42,577 bases of DNA from Actinomycetota bacterium (GCA_018673475.1 JABHCN010000059.1:1-42577); one strand, 5' to 3'; shown: positions 1-7,860, numbered from the stretch's first letter. Notes: generated by a model not told the origin, from the sequence alone. Numbers and translations are program-made.

Positions 1-416
1 GTGTTGCCGTCGGGGTCTCGGGCCATGCAGATGTAGCCGATCGGTGGCGGCATCTGAGTTGGTGGCATGGCGAGGCTTCCGTCGGCCTCGGCTGTGGCGG
101 CAGCAGCTTCAATGTCGGCGCGGCTGCAGAGTTCGATACCGATGTGGGCGAACGGGCCCAGAACCGCATGGGGTGAGTCGCCGAAGGGGTCCTTGCCCTC
201 TAGGAACTGGGATACGACCAGTAGGAAGGGATGCTCGACGCTGTCGCTGTGTCCGAGCCATGCGCCATAGCCGAACTCGTCCTCTCTGCGGGCAAGAAGC
301 GACAGGGGGGTGTGTTCGGTGTACCAGGCAATGGTGGCGTCGATGTCGTTAACACGGAGGGCGACGTGTGTCCAGCGTGCCGACGGTGGATGGACTGCGT
401 AGGTGTCTTCGGTCAT
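1..416 (-). CDS. VOC-family (glyoxalase/bleomycin-resistance fold) protein, C-terminus cut off
   Basis: The reading frame starts at the minus-strand ATG at 414-416 and stays open to the window edge, giving 138 residues with no stop, so the C-terminus is missing. The N-terminus (MTEDTYAVHPPSARWTHVAL) leads into a typical VOC first module: a beta strand, then 'RVNDIDATIAWY', where the partner tyrosine of a lactoylglutathione-lyase-like fold sits. The second half has 'HIGIELCSRADIEAA' and ends in 'YICMARDPDGN', the usual 'DPDGN' turn near the end of a VOC domain. Substrate and metal cannot be assigned. It lies 34 bases downstream of another VOC gene on the same strand, so the two are probably cotranscribed. 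No clear Shine-Dalgarno precedes this ATG. Confidence 0.8.
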   Translation of the reverse strand, partial: MTEDTYAVHPPSARWTHVALRVNDIDATIAWYTEHTPLSLLARREDEFGYGAWLGHSDSVEHPFLLVVSQFLEGKDPFGDSPHAVLGPFAHIGIELCSRADIEAAAATAEADGSLAMPPTQMPPPIGYICMARDPDGN

Positions 417-450
417 GGTTGTCTGTGGCCTGTCTATGTCTGGTGGGCTG

Positions 451-978
451 TTATTCGATGGTCCAGCCGTCGGGGAGGTTGACCTCGCCGACGGCCTCGT
501 GGGTCTCTTCGTCCTGTTCGGCATCGGGCAGATGTTGCCACAGCAGCATCTGGTTGCCCCAGGGGTCGACGAATGAGGCGTTGGCGCCGCCGAACTCCGT
601 CCAGAAGTGGTCTCTCCACAACTCGGTGCCGCCCAGCCTCGTGGCGGCATCGAGGATTCGTTCGAAGGAGTCGTCCTCGCTTATCAGGATCCAGGCGCGA
701 ATGCCTCGGCCATCGGGGTTCAAGCCGGTTGGTTCGGTGGGGTTGGGGTTCGGGTTGGGTCGGGCGTTTGTGGCGTTGTAGAGGCCCATGTGGAGGTTGC
801 CGGTTGGGCCCTGTGAGCCGTCGTCGACCTTGAAATTCTGTCCCGGGATGATTCTGTGGAACAGGCCCGGGATGCGTTCTTCGATCTCCCAGCCGAAAAC
901 CTCGCTGTAGTAGGCATCGGCGGCCGCCGGATCGGTGGATGGAATGTCGATGAAAACTAGGGTGTTCGGGTAGGGCAC
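451..978 (-). CDS. VOC-family protein (glyoxalase-like domain)
   Basis: 175 residues. I chose the GTG at 976-978 (protein begins VPYPNTLVFIDIPSTDP) because a GGGAG ribosome site lies five bases upstream and because VOC domains start at this first strand; the frame is open further upstream, but that part shows no domain. The domain shows 'FIDIPSTDPAAADAYYSEVF' (first beta-alpha unit), a short Asn-Pro repeat loop near residues 75-80, and 'ASFVDPWGNQMLLWQ' at the end, the family's conserved DPxGN turn with a following strand. Paired VOC genes often act on small hydrophobic or electrophilic compounds, but nothing here identifies the substrate. It is the first gene of a probable two-gene minus-strand unit with the partial gene at 1-416. 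Confidence 0.85.
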   Translation of the reverse strand: MPYPNTLVFIDIPSTDPAAADAYYSEVFGWEIEERIPGLFHRIIPGQNFKVDDGSQGPTGNLHMGLYNATNARPNPNPNPTEPTGLNPDGRGIRAWILISEDDSFERILDAATRLGGTELWRDHFWTEFGGANASFVDPWGNQMLLWQHLPDAEQDEETHEAVGEVNLPDGWTIE

Positions 979-1013
979 GGTTGCTCCCGGGTCGAGGCAT
1001 GCTTGGTGGGGTG

Positions 1014-1044
1014 ACCATAACAGTTGGTCTGATGGTCTGACCAA
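1014..1044 (-). promoter_or_regulatory. Candidate promoter and GntR/FadR-type operator of the VOC gene pair
   Basis: Reading the minus strand, TATGGT (1019-1014) is a plausible -10. Just upstream, at 1033-1043, is the perfect palindrome TGGTCTGACCA, a form known for FadR/PdhR-like GntR regulators (TGGTNNNACCA). The same half-site is repeated directly: TGGTCTGA occurs at 1025-1032 and again at 1033-1040, and TTGGTC (1024-1029) is mirrored by GACCAA (1039-1044). The palindrome would cover the -35 area. No matching regulator gene is in the window, so its use is an inference. Confidence 0.4.
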
Positions 1045-1117
1045 TCGTGGGACACCAGGATCTGCAGGCAGAGCCGATGCGTTCCGGCACCCGGGTGGGC
1101 CTTCCACAACCCGCTGG

Positions 1118-1123
1118 TAGTCT
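1118..1123 (+). promoter_or_regulatory. Possible -10 element (TAGTCT) for rpsO
   Basis: TAGTCT fits the TANNNT form used elsewhere in this window and would give an rpsO leader of about 115 bases. There is no recognisable -35. This is a weak call made by similarity to the other promoters. Confidence 0.25.
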
Positions 1124-1243
1124 TTGCGCCCGTGGACGACCCAACCGGGTCGTTCGGGGTCGGATCCGAAACCTCCGGCCCTCCGTATGGCTTCCGGTGA
1201 CGCACTGCGCGCCATGAGGCCGGGTCCGATACCCGAGGTACCG

Positions 1244-1513
1244 ATGCCGACCAACCTGCCCCCCAAGGCTGACACGATCACAGAGCACAAGCTTCATGAG
1301 ACCGATACCGGTTCTCCCGAAGTTCAGATTGCCCTGCTGAGTGACCGCATCAACCACCTCACCGGCCATCTGAAGGTCCACAAGAAGGACCATCACAGCC
1401 GGCGAGGCCTGTTGATGCTGGTGGGTCGCCGCCGACGGCTGCTCGACTACGTCATGGCAAATGACGTCGAGCGCTATCGGGCGATCATCGCCAAGTTGGG
1501 GCTGCGCCGGTAG
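1244..1513 (+). CDS. rpsO: 30S ribosomal protein S15
   Basis: 89 residues, the usual S15 length. The sequence carries the S15 signature: '[20 protein letters not shown]' followed by '[15 protein letters not shown]' and 'RRRLLDYV', the helical segments that bind 16S rRNA in the central domain of the small subunit. The ATG at 1244 is preceded by GAGG at 1235-1238 and gives the family's normal N-terminus ([12 protein letters not shown]); an in-frame ATG ten codons upstream lacks both. rpsO is followed by pnp, an arrangement conserved in most bacteria, where the S15 and PNPase transcripts are linked and processed together. The first base of pnp is 267 bases downstream. Confidence 0.97.
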   Translation: MPTNLPPKADTITEHKLHETDTGSPEVQIALLSDRINHLTGHLKVHKKDHHSRRGLLMLVGRRRRLLDYVMANDVERYRAIIAKLGLRR

Positions 1514-1780
1514 GCGGAGTACCTGGAGTACGGCGGCCACACGGCCGTCCATACCCCTGTCGGGGGTCCGGACCAACGGAACCGACAACCAATACGACGA
1601 CCCCGGGTCCCGGAGGTCATCAGTGCCAGTTGCATGCCGCTCGGCAGGTTCCTCCCTCGGGAGTGACCGGGTCGGGATGTATCCAACTGGAGGCTGACGG
1701 CCAAGGTCCATCCGGTTTGCCGCAAGGAGCGGCCGTCGTCCCGGCCGGAGAAGTTCCAGCCGGGAACAAGAGAGGAAACA
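1514..1780 (+). promoter_or_regulatory. rpsO-pnp intergenic leader with inverted repeats
   Basis: This 267-base stretch holds no credible gene. It contains GACGGCC at 1696-1702 and its exact complement GGCCGTC at 1731-1737, which could form a seven-pair stem about 43 bases before pnp. A smaller hairpin, ACCCC/GGGGT, is possible near 1552-1567. In other bacteria the pnp leader folds into a stem cut by RNase III and used for PNPase autoregulation; a similar role here is an inference. The ribosome site AGAGAGGA lies just before the pnp ATG. Confidence 0.45.
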
Positions 1781-4285
1781 ATGACTGAAGTAAAGACCGT
1801 GTCCCGCACATTCAGCGGGACCGAAAAGACAATGTCGTTCGAGGTGGGCCGTCTGGCCGGCCTCGCCGACGGTGCCGTTCTGGCACAGATAGGCAGGTCC
1901 ACCGTCCTGGTGACCGCCACAGGAGCCAGGTCACCCCGTCCGGGTGCCAGCTTCTTCCCGCTGACCGTTGACATCGAGGAGCGGATGTACGCCGCCGGCA
2001 AGATCCCCGGCTCGTTCTTCCGCCGCGAGGGTCGTGCACCCGAGTCGGCGATCTTGACCTGTCGGCTCATCGACCGCCCGCTGCGGCCGATGTTCCCCGA
2101 GGGCTTCCGCAATGAGGTCCACGTGGTCGGAACCGTCATGGGTGCCGATATGGAGAACCCACACGATGTCTTGGCCCTGAACGGCGCCTCGGCAGCGTTG
2201 ATGCTGTCCGGCATCCCGTTCGACGGTCCCATCGGCGCCGTGCGCATCGCATGGTCGGCTGCCGGCGAGTGGATTCCACACCCCACCTACGAAGAGGGTT
2301 CGGAGTCGGCATTCGAGATGGTCGTGGCAGGTCGCCTGCTCGACGACGGTGATGTCGCCGTGATGATGGTCGAGGCCGGTGGAACAGCATCCGCCTACGA
2401 CGTCTACGAGGCCGGTGCCCCCAAGGTTGACGAGGCAGTGCTGGCCGATGGCCTGGACTTCTCAAAGCAGTACATCCGCGAGGTCATCGAGATGCAGCTT
2501 GAGCTCATCGAGGCCGTGGGTGCACCCGAGATCATGCCCTACGAGGTAACCGTCGACTACAGCGAGGAAGTCAGGGCAGCGGTGGATGCCGCCGGCCGGG
2601 ATCGCATCGCCGAGACCCAGACAATCGCCGTGAAGGCCGATCGTGGTGTGGCAGAGGCAGCCGTCAAGGCCGCCCTCCTCGAGGAACTGCTACCGCAGTT
2701 CGCAGAGGTGGACGATGCCGACAGCCAGATCAAGGGTGCCATCCGCTCCGTCACCAAGGACGTGGTTCGGGCACGAATCGTGTCAGAGGGTGTACGCATC
2801 GACGGGCGTGGAACTTCTGACCTGCGGCCACTGTCGTCTGACGTGGCGGTCATCCCCACGGCACACGGCTCGGGCCTGTTCCAGCGGGGTGAGACCCAGG
2901 TGCTCAACTTCACCACCCTCGGCACCGGACGCATGGACCAGATGATCGACGGAATCGATCCTGTCGACCGCAAGCGCTACATGCACCACTACAACTTCCC
3001 GCCCTTCTCGACAGGCGAGACCGGGTTCATGCGGGGTCCGAAGCGGCGTGAGATCGGCCATGGTGCGCTCGCCGAGCGTGCCCTCGTGCCGGTACTTCCC
3101 GCCTTCGAGGACTTCCCCTACACCCTGCGCCTCGTGTCAGAGGTTATGTCGTCAAACGGTTCCTCCTCGATGGCTTCGGTGTGTTCGTCGAGCCTCTCGA
3201 TGATGGACGCCGGTGTACCGATCAAGGCTCCCGTAGCCGGGATCGCAATGGGCCTCGTCTACCTGGATGGTGAGTACGTGACCCTCACCGACATCCTGGG
3301 GGCCGAGGACGCCTTTGGCGACATGGACTTCAAGGTTGCCGGTACGGCCGACTTCGTGACGGCCCTCCAGCTGGACACCAAGATCGACGGCATACCCGCC
3401 GACGTCCTGGCAGCGGCCCTGAACCAGGCCAAGGAGGCTCGCCAGGCGATCCTGGCATCGATGGCCGAGGCGATCGCCGAGCCGCGCGACGACGTGGGGG
3501 AGAACGCCCCCAAGATCGTCAGCTTCGAGATCCCGATCGAGAAGATCGGTGAGGTCATCGGCCCCAAGGGCAAGATGATCAACACCATTCAGGCCGAGAC
3601 CGGTGCCGATATCAGCGTTGACGACGACGGCATGGTGGGCATCGTGTCCGTCGCCTCGCCCGACCGTGCCGCCGTGGCCGAGGCCGAGCGGCAGATCCAG
3701 TTGATCGTCGACCCGCCGACCGCTGAGGTAGGTGCCGTCTACGAGGGTCGTGTTGTGAACATCACCAAGTTCGGTGCCTTCGTCAACATCCTTCCAGGTC
3801 GCGACGGCCTGGTGCACATCTCCAAGCTGGGTGGCGGCAAGCGCATCAACAAGGTCGAGGACGTCCTCGAACTGGGACAGCCCCTGACGGTCGTCGTCGA
3901 GGACGTCGATCCGAACGGCAAGATCTCGTTGATGCCGGCAGGCGACGAGCCCACCGAAAAGGCTGACGAGGCCGAGGCCACCGACGCTCCCGTCGAGAAC
4001 GACGAGCCCGTCGAGGCCGAGTCGTCCGACAGCGATCCGGTTGATGACGATGTCGACACCGGATCCGACAGCGACCCGGTTGACGACGACGTCGACACCG
4101 GATCCGACGATGACGATGATGACGATGACTACAACAGCATCGACGAGGCACCGGCATCAACCGGTCCCGTCGAGGTCGGCTTCGAGGCGGCGTTCAGCGC
4201 CGAACTCGAGACCGTCCATGGCGACCTTGGCGCCGCCGCACCCACCAACCGTGGTGGTGGTGGCCGTCGCAGGCGGGGTCGCTGA
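1781..4285 (+). CDS. pnp: Polyribonucleotide nucleotidyltransferase (PNPase) with acidic repeat tail
   Basis: 834 residues; PNPase is a phosphorolytic 3'-to-5' exoribonuclease of mRNA decay and small-RNA turnover. Two RNase PH domains are visible: the first starts near residue 15 ('FEVGRLAGLADGAVLAQIG') and the second from about residue 335 ('RIDGRGTSDLRPLSSDVAV'), with the conserved 'RREIGHGALAERAL' segment. A KH domain follows near residue 590 with the GxxG loop 'EVIGPKGKMINTIQ', then an S1 domain ('VYEGRVVNITKFGAFVNILP'). Beyond the S1 domain, roughly from residue 725, is a long extra tail rich in Asp and Glu. It contains two perfect copies of a 13-residue unit (750-775), a run of eight Asp, and a basic end (RGGGGRRRRGR). 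The ATG has a good purine-rich ribosome site. The tail is unusual compared with the compact E. coli enzyme. Confidence 0.97.
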   Translation: MTEVKTVSRTFSGTEKTMSFEVGRLAGLADGAVLAQIGRSTVLVTATGARSPRPGASFFPLTVDIEERMYAAGKIPGSFFRREGRAPESAILTCRLIDRPLRPMFPEGFRNEVHVVGTVMGADMENPHDVLALNGASAALMLSGIPFDGPIGAVRIAWSAAGEWIPHPTYEEGSESAFEMVVAGRLLDDGDVAVMMVEAGGTASAYDVYEAGAPKVDEAVLADGLDFSKQYIREVIEMQLELIEAVGAPEIMPYEVTVDYSEEVRAAVDAAGRDRIAETQTIAVKADRGVAEAAVKAALLEELLPQFAEVDDADSQIKGAIRSVTKDVVRARIVSEGVRIDGRGTSDLRPLSSDVAVIPTAHGSGLFQRGETQVLNFTTLGTGRMDQMIDGIDPVDRKRYMHHYNFPPFSTGETGFMRGPKRREIGHGALAERALVPVLPAFEDFPYTLRLVSEVMSSNGSSSMASVCSSSLSMMDAGVPIKAPVAGIAMGLVYLDGEYVTLTDILGAEDAFGDMDFKVAGTADFVTALQLDTKIDGIPADVLAAALNQAKEARQAILASMAEAIAEPRDDVGENAPKIVSFEIPIEKIGEVIGPKGKMINTIQAETGADISVDDDGMVGIVSVASPDRAAVAEAERQIQLIVDPPTAEVGAVYEGRVVNITKFGAFVNILPGRDGLVHISKLGGGKRINKVEDVLELGQPLTVVVEDVDPNGKISLMPAGDEPTEKADEAEATDAPVENDEPVEAESSDSDPVDDDVDTGSDSDPVDDDVDTGSDDDDDDDDYNSIDEAPASTGPVEVGFEAAFSAELETVHGDLGAAAPTNRGGGGRRRRGR
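4028..4105 (+). repeat. Two tandem 39-base repeats inside pnp
   Basis: Unit 1 is 4028-4066 and unit 2 is 4067-4105. Both encode DSDPVDDDVDTGS in frame (pnp residues 750-762 and 763-775). The copies differ only at third codon positions (for example GAT/GAC), so protein sequence is kept while DNA has drifted. An Asp run follows directly. Confidence 0.9.
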
Positions 4286-4338
4286 ACACCAACGCTGGTA
4301 CGGGCCCTCCGCGGGGCCTCAGGTCGACCGCCGCTCCG

Positions 4339-5571
4339 GTGGTCGACCTGACCGTGCCCAATGACGGGTCAACCGATGGTCCGAGTGTGGTATCCGAGCG
4401 CATGCCGGATGCCCACTCGGTGTCGGTGGGTGTCTGGGTGGGGGTCGGTGGACGCGACGAGCATCACCGCATCGCCGGTGCGTCTCATTTTCTCGAACAC
4501 CTGTTGTTCAAGGGAACCGATACCAGGTCTTCGCGTTCCATAGCAGAACTGGTCGATGCCACCGGCGGTGAGATGAACGCCTTCACCACCAAGGAGTACA
4601 CGGCCTTCTACGCACGTGTCCCCGCAGGTGGGCAGGAACTCGCCACGTCGCTCCTGACCGACGTAATCACCTCGCCGGCGCTTCGCTCCGAGGATGTCGA
4701 CAGCGAACGCCGGGTGATCCTCGAGGAGTTGAACCTGGCTGCCGACGACCCCGATGATGTGGTCGGGAGCCTCCTCTACGAAGAGGCCTTCCCCTCTCAC
4801 CCGCTCGGGCGTGAGGTGCTTGGAACTGCCGAATCCGTGATGGCCATGGAGCGCGACGACATAGTCGAGTTCCACGACCGCTGGTACAGGTCGCCCAACC
4901 TTGTGGTGGCAGCCGCCGGCGACGTGGACCACGCCATGCTGGTCGATCAGGTTTCTGAGGCCTTCGAGGGTCGCGGTGGTGCAGATTGTCCCACCCGTGA
5001 TGACCAGCTCTCCGAGGCTGGCGAGGGACGATCCGTGTCGCGCCAGACCGAGGCGGTGCACATGGCATGGGGATGGCGCGGCCTGCGCCGTGATGATCCG
5101 AGACGTCACGCACTCTCCCTTGGAGTTCACGTGCTGGGTGGGGGACTCTCAAGTCGCCTGTTCCAGACGGTAAGGGAGGACCGCGGTCTCGCCTACAGCA
5201 TCTTTGCCGGAATGAGCGGCTACCAGGACACGGGCCTCGTGACGGTGAGTGCCGGGACGTCTCCCGAAAAGGCCGACGAGCTGTCGACCGTCGTTGCAGC
5301 CCAGGTCGGTGAGGTGGCGGCCCAGGGCATCACGGCCGAGGAACTGGAGATAGCGAGGGACGGCTTCGAGGGATCGATCCTGTTGGGCCTCGAGGGGACC
5401 GGCAGCCGGATGGCCCGGCTGGGATCCAGCCAGAGTCTCTTGGGGCGGGTGCTGGCACTGGACGAGTACGTCTCGCTTCTGCGTGAGATAACCCTCGACG
5501 ACGTGAACGCGGTTCTCGCCGAACTCCTCACACCGGCGGCGACGGAAGTACGGGTCGGACCAGGTTCCTGA
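4339..5571 (+). CDS. M16-family zinc metallopeptidase (processing-peptidase/PepR type)
   Basis: 410 residues. The inverted zinc motif HxxEH is present as HFLEH at residues 50-54 (His50, catalytic Glu53, His54), and Glu130 in 'ERRVILEEL' lies at the right distance to be the third zinc ligand. The C-terminal half carries the family's 'SSRLFQTVREDRGLAYSI' segment. Proteins of this type sit directly after pnp in many actinobacteria and Gram-positives (PepR, Rv2782c in M. tuberculosis). The physiological substrate is not established. Start: GTG at 4339, chosen because the next residues reach the family's usual N-terminus; no strong ribosome site is seen. No signal peptide, so probably cytoplasmic. 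Confidence 0.9.
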   Translation: MVDLTVPNDGSTDGPSVVSERMPDAHSVSVGVWVGVGGRDEHHRIAGASHFLEHLLFKGTDTRSSRSIAELVDATGGEMNAFTTKEYTAFYARVPAGGQELATSLLTDVITSPALRSEDVDSERRVILEELNLAADDPDDVVGSLLYEEAFPSHPLGREVLGTAESVMAMERDDIVEFHDRWYRSPNLVVAAAGDVDHAMLVDQVSEAFEGRGGADCPTRDDQLSEAGEGRSVSRQTEAVHMAWGWRGLRRDDPRRHALSLGVHVLGGGLSSRLFQTVREDRGLAYSIFAGMSGYQDTGLVTVSAGTSPEKADELSTVVAAQVGEVAAQGITAEELEIARDGFEGSILLGLEGTGSRMARLGSSQSLLGRVLALDEYVSLLREITLDDVNAVLAELLTPAATEVRVGPGS

Positions 5572-5587
5572 GATCTGTTTCGCGTAA

Positions 5588-5604
5588 CCGGCCCCTCTGG
5601 CCGG
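5588..5604 (+). terminator. Hairpin after the M16 peptidase gene
   Basis: CCGGCC at 5588-5593 pairs exactly with GGCCGG at 5599-5604 across a five-base loop. It lies 16 bases past the peptidase stop and 13 bases before the dapB -10. No U-run follows, as is common for actinobacterial terminators. Confidence 0.45.
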
Positions 5605-5616
5605 GCTGTCGACCGC

Positions 5617-5622
5617 TAACCT
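5617..5622 (+). promoter_or_regulatory. Leaderless-type promoter of dapB (-10 TAACCT)
   Basis: TAACCT is followed by exactly seven bases and then the dapB ATG at 5630. Transcription starting at normal distance from the -10 would begin at the ATG. There is no Shine-Dalgarno. Confidence 0.65.
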
Positions 5623-5629
5623 CGCCGAC

Positions 5630-6424
5630 ATGAGCGACGCTGCGGACCGGTCCACCGGTGGGATCCGTGTGGGGGTGATTGGTGCCGGAGGCCGCATGGG
5701 TGCGGCCGTGTGCGAAGCGGTCGCCGGTGCTGACGACCTGGCCCTCGTCGCAGCCGTCGACCCGGTATCGCCCGGCGAGGTGCTCAACGGCGTGACCGTC
5801 GAGGCCGAGATCGGGACAATGGTCGACACGGGCGTCGACGTGGCTGTCGACTTCACCGTGGCCGATGCCAGCCGTAGAAACCTTCCGGTGCTCGCCGCAG
5901 CAGGTGTTCACGTTGTCGTGGGCACCTCAGGCCTGACCGACGACGACCTGTCGGAACTCCGGTCGGCATTCACGGCGAGCAACTGCCTGATCGTTCCCAA
6001 CTTCGCCATCGGCGCCGTGTTGATGCAGCGTTTCGCAGAGGTGGCGGCACCCTGGTTCGAGACCGCTGAGGTGATCGAGTTCCACCACGACGAGAAGGTC
6101 GACGCACCGTCTGGCACGGCGCTCTCCACTGTTGAGCGCATGGCGGCCGCTTCGGCAGACTGGGCCGACGACCCGACGCAGCGCGAGGTGATCGCCGGTG
6201 CACGGGGTGGCGCCGGCCCGGCCGACATCAGGATCCATTCGGTACGCATGCGGGGGATGGTGGCCCACCAGGAGGTTGTGCTCGGCACGACCGGCCAGAC
6301 GCTTGTCATCAGGCACGACACCACCGATCGCAGTTCGTTCATGCCGGGTGTGCTGCTGGCCGTGCGCAACGTGGCCGGACTGTCCGGCCTTTCGGTCGGT
6401 CTCGATGCCCTGTTGGGTCTCTGA
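5630..6424 (+). CDS. dapB: 4-hydroxy-tetrahydrodipicolinate reductase
   Basis: 264 residues, normal for DapB. The enzyme reduces the DapA product to tetrahydrodipicolinate with NAD(P)H, in lysine and meso-diaminopimelate synthesis. The nucleotide-binding motif 'VGVIGAGGRMGAAV' is at residues 14-27. The catalytic and substrate segment 'EFHHDEKVDAPSGTAL' lies in the middle, holding the paired His and the Lys that grip the substrate, with the 'PSGTA' loop. 'VVGTSGLTDDDL' is the usual linker. The start is fixed by the conserved Rossmann N-terminus and by the -10 seven bases upstream. It opens a stretch of diaminopimelate genes; dapA follows two genes later. Confidence 0.97.
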   Translation: MSDAADRSTGGIRVGVIGAGGRMGAAVCEAVAGADDLALVAAVDPVSPGEVLNGVTVEAEIGTMVDTGVDVAVDFTVADASRRNLPVLAAAGVHVVVGTSGLTDDDLSELRSAFTASNCLIVPNFAIGAVLMQRFAEVAAPWFETAEVIEFHHDEKVDAPSGTALSTVERMAAASADWADDPTQREVIAGARGGAGPADIRIHSVRMRGMVAHQEVVLGTTGQTLVIRHDTTDRSSFMPGVLLAVRNVAGLSGLSVGLDALLGL

Positions 6425-6438
6425 GACCTCTCAGACGA

Positions 6439-7164
6439 TTGTCTGTCAGCCGCCTCCTGCGCCCACTGTGGCTGCTCACCCACCTGCTGGTGGTGTCGGC
6501 GATGTTCGCGATGGTCGGCTTCGGGGTGTGGCAGCTCAGGCGTCTCGATGACCGTCAGGCACAGAATGCCGTTATCGAGGAGCGCATGGCCCAGCCGGCC
6601 GGGCCTCTCCTCGATGTGGTTGACCTCGATGATCCGGAGGCCTCGGTCCACATGACCGTGCATGCCCCGGGGACCTTTGATCCGGGCAGCGAGGTCTACG
6701 TGGCAAACCGCACCCTCGACGGCAGGCCCGGTGTCAACGTGGTGACGCTTCTCGAACTCGACTCCGGAGCCGTGGTGGTCGACCGGGGGTTCCTCCCGAG
6801 GCGGGCGTACCTCGGCGGCGAGGACAGCTACTGGGCCACCCCGGACGGCGAGGTGGTTGTGACGGGACGGCTTCGGACAACCCGGAGCAGTCGGGGCGGA
6901 CTTGGCGACGAGGTTGACGTGATCGACCTGACGGGGCTGTCGGAGCGCTGGGGCGTGTCGCTGCTACCGGTCTACATCGAGGCCACCTCGGGTGCGGTTG
7001 TCGCCGACTACCCGCTCGTGCCCCGGCCTCCCGACCTCACCGACGGCCCCCACTTCGGCTATGCCATCCAGTGGTTCGTGTTCGCGCTGATCGCCCTCAT
7101 CGGCTACCCGTTGGTGATGGTTCGGATCGCCCGCGACGAACCACCCGGGGTTGAAGCCTCCTGA
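6439..7164 (+). CDS. SURF1-family cytochrome oxidase biogenesis protein
   Basis: 241 residues with the SURF1 layout: an N-terminal membrane helix (about residues 8-30), a large outside loop and a C-terminal helix (about 208-230). Family marks are 'GVWQLRRLDDRQAQN' right after the first helix, 'VVVDRGFLP' in the loop (the usual VNRGWVP-like turn) and 'HFGYAIQWFVFALIALIGYP' at the second helix. SURF1 proteins help insert haem a or assemble aa3-type cytochrome c oxidase in the inner membrane. The start is a TTG at 6439, 14 bases after the dapB stop; later in-frame starts would cut into the first helix. No cox genes are nearby, so the placement in a dap operon is odd. Confidence 0.87.
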   Translation: MSVSRLLRPLWLLTHLLVVSAMFAMVGFGVWQLRRLDDRQAQNAVIEERMAQPAGPLLDVVDLDDPEASVHMTVHAPGTFDPGSEVYVANRTLDGRPGVNVVTLLELDSGAVVVDRGFLPRRAYLGGEDSYWATPDGEVVVTGRLRTTRSSRGGLGDEVDVIDLTGLSERWGVSLLPVYIEATSGAVVADYPLVPRPPDLTDGPHFGYAIQWFVFALIALIGYPLVMVRIARDEPPGVEAS

Positions 7165-7175
7165 GGGGCAGTTGC

Positions 7176-7181
7176 TAGCGT
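7176..7181 (+). promoter_or_regulatory. Leaderless-type promoter (-10 TAGCGT)
   Basis: TAGCGT is followed by seven bases and the ATG at 7189. No ribosome site is present. The same spacing is seen before dapB, miaB and dapD. Confidence 0.6.
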
Positions 7182-7188
7182 GACCGCC

Positions 7189-7839
7189 ATGCCACACCAG
7201 AGCCACCCGGAGGTACGCGTCCTGCACTCGCTTCGCGTGCGGGGGTTCGTCGACACCCACCTGGTTGCCGATGCGTCCGCAATGGAGGTCCCCGAGGTCG
7301 AGGAGTGGCTGGTTCACCTCGAGTCGCAGGGAGATGTCCGTTACCGTGACGGCCGCATGTCGGGCTGGATGCTGACCACCGAGGGCCGGGGCCGGGGCGA
7401 GACGCTGTTGGCCACGGAACTGGAGGAGGCCGGCTGCCGTGAGGGGGTCCACTCCGCATATCAGGACTTCCTCAGCGTGAACCACGGCTTTCTCGAACTG
7501 TGTACCGACTGGCAGTTGCGAGCCCCAACTGATGATCCGGCCGGCGAAAAGGTGATCAACGACCACTCCGACCCTGATCATGATGCAGCCGTCATTGCCC
7601 GCCTGGCCGAGGTCGACAGGGTGGTCCAACCAATCTCGATTGAATTGGCGACCCTGCTTCACCGCTTTGACGGCTACGGTCGGCGTTTCGGGGACGCACT
7701 CGGGCGTGTCCGGGCCGGTGACCACGACTGGTTCACGAAGCCGATGATCGAGTCGTACCACACGGTCTGGTTCGAGTTGCACGAGAACTTCCTGGCAACC
7801 CTCGGGATACCGAGGGCGAGCGAGGCACAGGCCACCTGA
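7189..7839 (+). CDS. Winged-helix protein of unknown function with a conserved-looking C-terminal domain
   Basis: 216 residues. I do not recognise a named family with certainty. Residues 7-65 look like a winged-helix DNA-binding fold: helices in 'VRVLHSLRVRGFVDTHLVAD' and 'EVPEVEEWLVHLESQGDV', then a wing ending 'GWMLTTEGR', as in MarR/PadR-like regulators. The rest is a helical domain with many aromatic and charged residues spaced as in a binding pocket: 'FLSVNHGFLELCTDWQLR', 'VINDHSDPDHDAAV', 'RRFGDALGRV' and 'SYHTVWFELHENFLATLG'. No membrane segment is seen. The gene lies between SURF1 and dapA on the same strand but has its own promoter. It could be a one-component regulator that senses a small ligand; that is inference only. 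The start is the ATG after the -10, rather than the GTG three codons earlier. Confidence 0.7.
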   Translation: MPHQSHPEVRVLHSLRVRGFVDTHLVADASAMEVPEVEEWLVHLESQGDVRYRDGRMSGWMLTTEGRGRGETLLATELEEAGCREGVHSAYQDFLSVNHGFLELCTDWQLRAPTDDPAGEKVINDHSDPDHDAAVIARLAEVDRVVQPISIELATLLHRFDGYGRRFGDALGRVRAGDHDWFTKPMIESYHTVWFELHENFLATLGIPRASEAQAT

Positions 7840-7860
7840 CATGGGCCGGAGAGGATTGTG

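Noticed and set aside
434-1711. Long minus-strand frame across rpsO and the VOC gene
   Set aside because: It covers two real genes in the wrong frame; the real VOC protein ends at 451 in a different frame.
4494-4510. LexA-like sequence (CGAACACCTGTTG) inside the M16 peptidase gene
   Set aside because: It codes for the conserved EHLLF part of the zinc motif, has a half-site mismatch and lies mid-gene far from any promoter.
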